From NCBI RefSeq assembly GCF_050589645.1, contig NZ_JBNGOQ010000003.1, forward strand, positions 1 through 64,000: a stretch of DNA of 64,000 bases, read 5' to 3'. Positions 60,629 through 64,000 of the stretch are shown here, in pieces. Position numbers and translations under genes: made by a program. The notes beneath the pieces are model-generated. The model ran no database searches, was not told where the DNA came from, and saw only the letters and a list, made by a program, of their open reading frames with translations. Each line of letters opens with the position of its first letter. Position 1 is the first letter of the stretch. The stretch is from JBNGOQ01 sp050589645. GTDB lineage: Bacteria > Bacteroidota > Bacteroidia > Flavobacteriales > Flavobacteriaceae.

Positions 60629-61366
60629 TCAATCCGTTCGCTGCCTGACTACTTCGTAGAGGAACACCCCACAGGCCACTGATACGTTCAAGGAAGCAAT
60701 ATCCCCGAGTATGGGCAGTTTTGCCGTATAGTCCGAAGCTTTTAGGATCGAAGGCGAAATTCCGATGTCCTCCGACCCCATGACAATGGCCACAGGCTGA
60801 CTAAAGGAAAGTTCGTAAACTGTATTTTTCGTTTTTTCCGTAGCCGCTACAACCTTGACCCCGGATGCCTGGAGATAGAAGACGGCATCCTTGATGTGGT
60901 CTACCTTGGCAATAGGCACTTTAAATGCCGCTCCGGCCGAAGTTTTGATGGTATCCGAGGTAACCGGAGCGCTTCCTTTTTTTTGTATGATGATACCGTC
61001 CACCCCGGTACATTCTGCCGTTCTAATGATAGCTCCGAAATTTCTAACGTCCGAAATTTGGTCCAATAAAAGAAAGAGCGGGTGTTTTTTATTCGCCACT
61101 ACGTTTTCGACCAAGGCTTCAAAATTGTGAAAACTAATAGGGGACACCTTGGCTACAACACCCTGATGGTTGTTTTGGGTAAGCTTGTTCAATTTTTCCA
61201 AGGGGACGTAGGAGACACTGATGTCCTTTTTGCGCACCAACTTTTCCAATTCCCTGGAAAGGTCTCCCTTAAGCCCTTTCTGCATGAAGATTTTATCAAT
61301 AGGCTCATTGGAACCTATAGCTTCCATGACCGTACGGATACCATAAATTTGGGTGGGTTTTTCCAT
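60629..61366 (-). CDS. rlmB: 23S rRNA (guanosine-2'-O-)-methyltransferase RlmB-like
   Basis: 245 residues from ATG 61366. An N-terminal substrate-binding domain (MEKPTQIYGIRTVMEAI) precedes the SPOUT knot: SDVRNFGAIIRTAECTGVDG, IVMGSEDIGISPSIL and IASLNVSVACGVFLYEVVRQ. It methylates a guanosine ribose in 23S rRNA; a related TrmH-family target cannot be excluded. The start is supported by a consensus -7 box ending 4 nt upstream. Confidence 0.9.
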   Translation of the reverse strand: MEKPTQIYGIRTVMEAIGSNEPIDKIFMQKGLKGDLSRELEKLVRKKDISVSYVPLEKLNKLTQNNHQGVVAKVSPISFHNFEALVENVVANKKHPLFLLLDQISDVRNFGAIIRTAECTGVDGIIIQKKGSAPVTSDTIKTSAGAAFKVPIAKVDHIKDAVFYLQASGVKVVAATEKTKNTVYELSFSQPVAIVMGSEDIGISPSILKASDYTAKLPILGDIASLNVSVACGVFLYEVVRQRTD

Positions 61367-61370
61367 GGGG

Positions 61371-61378
61371 CAAAGGTA
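61371..61378 (-). promoter_or_regulatory. -7 box of rlmB, 4 nt from the ATG
   Basis: TACCTTTG on the minus strand, exact TAnnTTTG, then CCCC and ATG 61366; a leaderless transcript is likely. Confidence 0.55.
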
Positions 61379-61455
61379 GCTACCTAAAATTAAAAAGCGC
61401 TCTTTTGGGTACCACAAAAGGAAATAAAAAGAGGTAAATGACCTGAAAGGGCTTG

Positions 61456-62790
61456 TTAGAGCCCCAGCGCCTTAATTTCAGGAGCATCCTTATCATAATG
61501 ATAGGCTCTCCAGAAAAAACCGGATCCGTTGAATTTCCATACCACTTCTCCACCATCAGTTACTTCCCAGACCCCAAAATCGGCCTCGGCGATCATCCTG
61601 TTCCCATTGGGAAGCTCAACAGCCCCGGAGACCCTTGCCCCGAAAAGGTCGGGATCGGTAAAACTCCAGGTTACCTGGGGTTCATTGTCCGTATTGGCCT
61701 GCAATGTTAAGGGATTGGGCAATTGCAATTCATAGACAACGGACTGTTCCATGTCGGCCTCGATTTTGTTTACAAAAATCAACAGCTTTTGTTCCCCGGA
61801 AGGTCCTTTGTCCAACAGATTGGGGAAATGATTGTTATAGAACCTACGTTTCCCTTCAGGATTCTTATAGGCGGTAGGATTTCCAAAACGATAGATCAGA
61901 TCCCCGCCCTTGCCTAAATTGCCCCCGGTATGCGAAGCTGCCTCGGCCGTGCTGGTGCCATGGTCTATGACCCACACCTCGTGAAAGAAGTTTACGCTCA
62001 TGTAAATGAGATCGTTGTCCGGATCATAAGCTATACCATTGGCGTGCATAATGTCACCGTTGTCCTCGGGCACATAATTGAAATCTATGAGTTGTGGATT
62101 TTCTGAAACGACGCCGAAGTTATCCTTGGTGTCATCTACGTCTTGAATGATATGGTCCCAGGCATGCCATTCCCACACGATCTCATCGGTGGTCGGATTG
62201 ATTTCAATAATTGCTTCCGGGAATAGGTCTACACCCAGAACCGAACCGTTTTGGGTAGCGTCCTCTGCCGTAATTCGTTCCCAGACCATGGTAATTACGT
62301 TGCCATTGGGTAGGAGTTCCACATCGTGGTGCGCAATATAGTCTGCTGTGGAGTAGTCAAAGTTCCATTCGACCGTACCATCGGGGCTGATAAACTGTAT
62401 TTTCCCGCCTTTGCCCCCAAAGGTGATCTGCGGGCTATCTGCCTCCAAGCTTGCCAGCAACCGGCCATCGGGCAGGAGGAAGACATCATTGCCTATATTG
62501 TTCCCTCCAAGCGGCCATTCAAAAACATTTTTGGCCTCCTTGTCCATCAAGTATGCGCGGTTGTTTCCTGCATCATTAATGAGTACTAGACCGTCGTATA
62601 CCAGATTAGGAAATAAAAACTCCGTAGTGCCCTCCAAGCCATCGGTAGGATCATCATCCGTCATTGGATTATCGTCTTCAACGGCCATGGGATCATCATC
62701 TTCCACAGCTGGGTCGTCACTTCCACAAGAAATTAAGGTGAAGGAGAAAAGGGTAATACCTAGTAAGGTCAATATTCTTATCAGTTTCAT
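61456..62790 (-). CDS. Arylsulfotransferase-like lipoprotein (ASST family)
   Basis: 444 residues from ATG 62790. The lipoprotein signal LFSFTLISCGSDD has Cys at about 22 and is followed by an acidic Asp-rich linker (about 24-55) with repeated DDDPM/DDNPM units. The rest is a beta-propeller with repeating DGTVEWNFDYS, EIVWEWHAWDH, PQVTWSFTDP and EVVWKFNGSGF blades, as in bacterial arylsulfotransferases. The catalytic His candidates are in ADYIAHHDVELLPNGN. It lies downstream of a SusD-type gene and a surface lipoprotein, so a role on imported or surface glycans or phenolics is possible. Confidence 0.8.
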   Translation of the reverse strand: MKLIRILTLLGITLFSFTLISCGSDDPAVEDDDPMAVEDDNPMTDDDPTDGLEGTTEFLFPNLVYDGLVLINDAGNNRAYLMDKEAKNVFEWPLGGNNIGNDVFLLPDGRLLASLEADSPQITFGGKGGKIQFISPDGTVEWNFDYSTADYIAHHDVELLPNGNVITMVWERITAEDATQNGSVLGVDLFPEAIIEINPTTDEIVWEWHAWDHIIQDVDDTKDNFGVVSENPQLIDFNYVPEDNGDIMHANGIAYDPDNDLIYMSVNFFHEVWVIDHGTSTAEAASHTGGNLGKGGDLIYRFGNPTAYKNPEGKRRFYNNHFPNLLDKGPSGEQKLLIFVNKIEADMEQSVVYELQLPNPLTLQANTDNEPQVTWSFTDPDLFGARVSGAVELPNGNRMIAEADFGVWEVTDGGEVVWKFNGSGFFWRAYHYDKDAPEIKALGL

Positions 62791-62850
62791 AGCAATTTGA
62801 TATTGATAAAATCGTGTCCATCGCAAAACGGGACACCGTATGTTAGCTTA

Positions 62851-62895
62851 AAAAGCTATGGTACGAATTATTTGCATAATCATACCATAGCTTTT
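62851..62895 (-). terminator. Long inverted repeat between the lipoprotein and arylsulfotransferase genes
   Basis: AAAAGCTATGGTA (62851-62863) and TACCATAGCTTTT (62883-62895) form a perfect 13-bp stem with a 19-nt loop. On the minus strand it ends in CTTTTT. It could terminate or attenuate transcription before the arylsulfotransferase gene. Confidence 0.55.
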
Positions 62896-62958
62896 GTTAT
62901 TGAGATAGAGATTTAATACGAGCACATGCTCTTCTCTATGCGTATCTATTTAACTGTC

Positions 62959-63774
62959 CTAGTTGATACAGGGTGACGGTGCCGGTCCAAAAGGCCCTCT
63001 AACATCACCATCAGGTGTTTCCACCGTAAAACTGTGTTCACCTTCAAAAGCGCCACTAGTATAGGAAATAATCAGTTCTGCCGTTCCGGCCGGTACTACC
63101 ACGTTAAAGGTGGCAGCCGATCCTTGTGCCGCAGAAATCGTATAATTGGTGCTTACTCCGTCAACTTCAAAAGTAAGGAAGGCACCGTCCCAACCATCTC
63201 CATAGGAATCTGCCAATTCCAAGATCCATGTACCGGGAACCGTTGCATCGGAAATCGCGGAACATTTAACCAAAACAATAAAGTTAAATGCCTGGCGCTG
63301 CTCGGGCTGTCCTGTAATGGAACCGGTGAAATTGTCAAAGGTAAACACAGACCCGTCCGTACCTGTGGACGTTCCTAAAAACCGGATAAAGTCGCCCCCA
63401 AGAATATCACCGACCGTTATGCCCAAGGCAGCGGCCACATCCGTATACGGGATGGAGATATTACTGGGAAAGGTGGTCACCGTGGTTAAAGGAATGGTAT
63501 CGCTGGCCACACCACCTGATTCCAGGCTTACGGCCAGTTCCCAAGAAGCCACATTTTTACTGGGTGCGTCTACCACACCGTTCAAGGCAGCTGTGCCCAA
63601 ATCACCTTGTGGAACAATACTTTCTTCCACAACAATCCTAACATAGGGTGACTGAAGATCATCCCCTGAATTTCCAAGGAAGGTGTTCAGCGGTTGCTTG
63701 TCGTCCTCTTCGCAGCCTACAAATGCAATCGATAAGGTGAGCAGGCTTATTATTGTATAAATTGTTTTTTTCAT
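62959..63774 (-). CDS. Surface lipoprotein of a SusCD-type operon
   Basis: 271 residues from ATG 63774. Lipoprotein signal SIAFVGCEEDDKQPL with Cys about 21. The centre contains TTVTTFPSNISIPYTDVAAA and GDFIRFLGTS; the end has WILELADSYGDGWDGAFLTF and FVVETPDG-like beta strands, a pattern seen in secreted Bacteroidota proteins. Immediately upstream on the same strand is a SusD end, so it is probably a third, substrate-binding surface lipoprotein of that transport locus. The substrate is unknown. Confidence 0.8.
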   Translation of the reverse strand: MKKTIYTIISLLTLSIAFVGCEEDDKQPLNTFLGNSGDDLQSPYVRIVVEESIVPQGDLGTAALNGVVDAPSKNVASWELAVSLESGGVASDTIPLTTVTTFPSNISIPYTDVAAALGITVGDILGGDFIRFLGTSTGTDGSVFTFDNFTGSITGQPEQRQAFNFIVLVKCSAISDATVPGTWILELADSYGDGWDGAFLTFEVDGVSTNYTISAAQGSAATFNVVVPAGTAELIISYTSGAFEGEHSFTVETPDGDVRGPFGPAPSPCIN

Positions 63775-63800
63775 TTTTTTTGATTTAGAATTACTTGATA

Positions 63801-64000
63801 TCAATCTACAAAGCCTGCAGGGTTCGTATCCCAGAATACCGGAACAGTGGGTTCTGCTTTTTGGGTTATGTTCGTATTGTTGTCACTGGCTACCTGAGGG
63901 TACCATACCGATCTAACAAAAGGTCCTGGATCCGCTAGGAAAAAGGCCGGTGTAAAGTTGTCCGGTTGTCCCGTTCTCCTGTACATATTGTAAGCTTCTA
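63801..64000 (-). CDS. SusD/RagB-like protein, C-terminal end (start outside window)
   Basis: The open frame enters from the window edge and stops at 63803-63801; about 65 residues are visible. EAYNMYRRTGQPDNFTP, then VRSVWYPQVASDNNTNI and VPVFWDTN at the end match the C-terminus of SusD/RagB lipoproteins, which bind glycans or peptides for a SusC-type importer. The gene is 26 bp before the next lipoprotein gene. SusC would be expected further to the right. Confidence 0.8.
   Translation of the reverse strand, partial: EAYNMYRRTGQPDNFTPAFFLADPGPFVRSVWYPQVASDNNTNITQKAEPTVPVFWDTNPAGFVD

Overview
The window looks like a chromosome segment of a marine-type member of the Flavobacteriaceae (Bacteroidota). 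The evidence is gldJ and porV (gliding and type IX secretion), a SusD-type protein, Bacteroidota promoter elements (TAnnTTTG), a fused hypoxanthine phosphoribosyltransferase/adenylate kinase, and many Bacteroidota-type lipoproteins. I cannot name the genus. Most of the window is densely packed housekeeping sequence. I saw no insertion sequence, prophage, CRISPR array or rRNA.

Layout. 1-7.3 kb is the accessory part. It holds, all on the minus strand, the 5' part of a giant repetitive secreted protein, a 114-residue stand-alone DNA-binding protein, and a 625-residue TPR/membrane/HTH regulator whose C-terminus is about two-thirds identical to the small protein. Their upstream regions share iterated 12-bp CTAGACAAAAnT direct repeats. 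tRNA-Val(GAC) closes this region. 7.3-9.7 kb is an ABC exporter operon (LolCDE/MacB type) with a DCC-family protein. 9.7-17.7 kb is murF, gldJ, porV, cdd, pdhA and the E2 of pyruvate dehydrogenase; porU is absent from the gldJ-porV interval. 17.8-26.2 kb carries an M28 peptidase, an SDR enzyme, an SprT-like protein, mannose-1-phosphate guanylyltransferase, a DUF389 membrane protein, an MlaEF-type lipid ABC pair and a PafA-like phosphatase. 26.2-33.5 kb carries a GT2/methyltransferase/KAS III-like trio, gcvP, a UbiA-like membrane protein and an ECF sigma/anti-sigma pair. 33.8-41.9 kb carries an M3 peptidase, purE-purK, hpt-adk, a leucine-rich-repeat lipoprotein gene and obg. 42-51.6 kb carries a DUF4136 lipoprotein, an S9 peptidase, a LytS/LytTR two-component pair, DoxX, a TPR protein, an SDR, a cupin and mpl. 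51.6-61.4 kb carries a PaiB-like protein, a DUF1569 protein, radC, a polysaccharide-deacetylase-like protein, a HAD phosphatase, three uncharacterised envelope genes, rarA, a rhomboid protease and rlmB. 61.4-64 kb is the tail of a SusCD-type operon: SusD end, a surface lipoprotein and an arylsulfotransferase-like lipoprotein.

The best candidate for an undescribed system is the 1-7.1 kb locus: a membrane-bound one-component regulator, its truncated output-domain paralogue, shared iterated operators, and a large repeat-built surface protein as the likely target. A second pattern is a -7-like box ending exactly 4 nt before the ATG of six unrelated genes, which suggests leaderless mRNAs. A third is a perfect 26-bp palindrome next to a consensus promoter in front of the KAS III-like gene. 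All functions are read from motifs by eye; no database search was possible.
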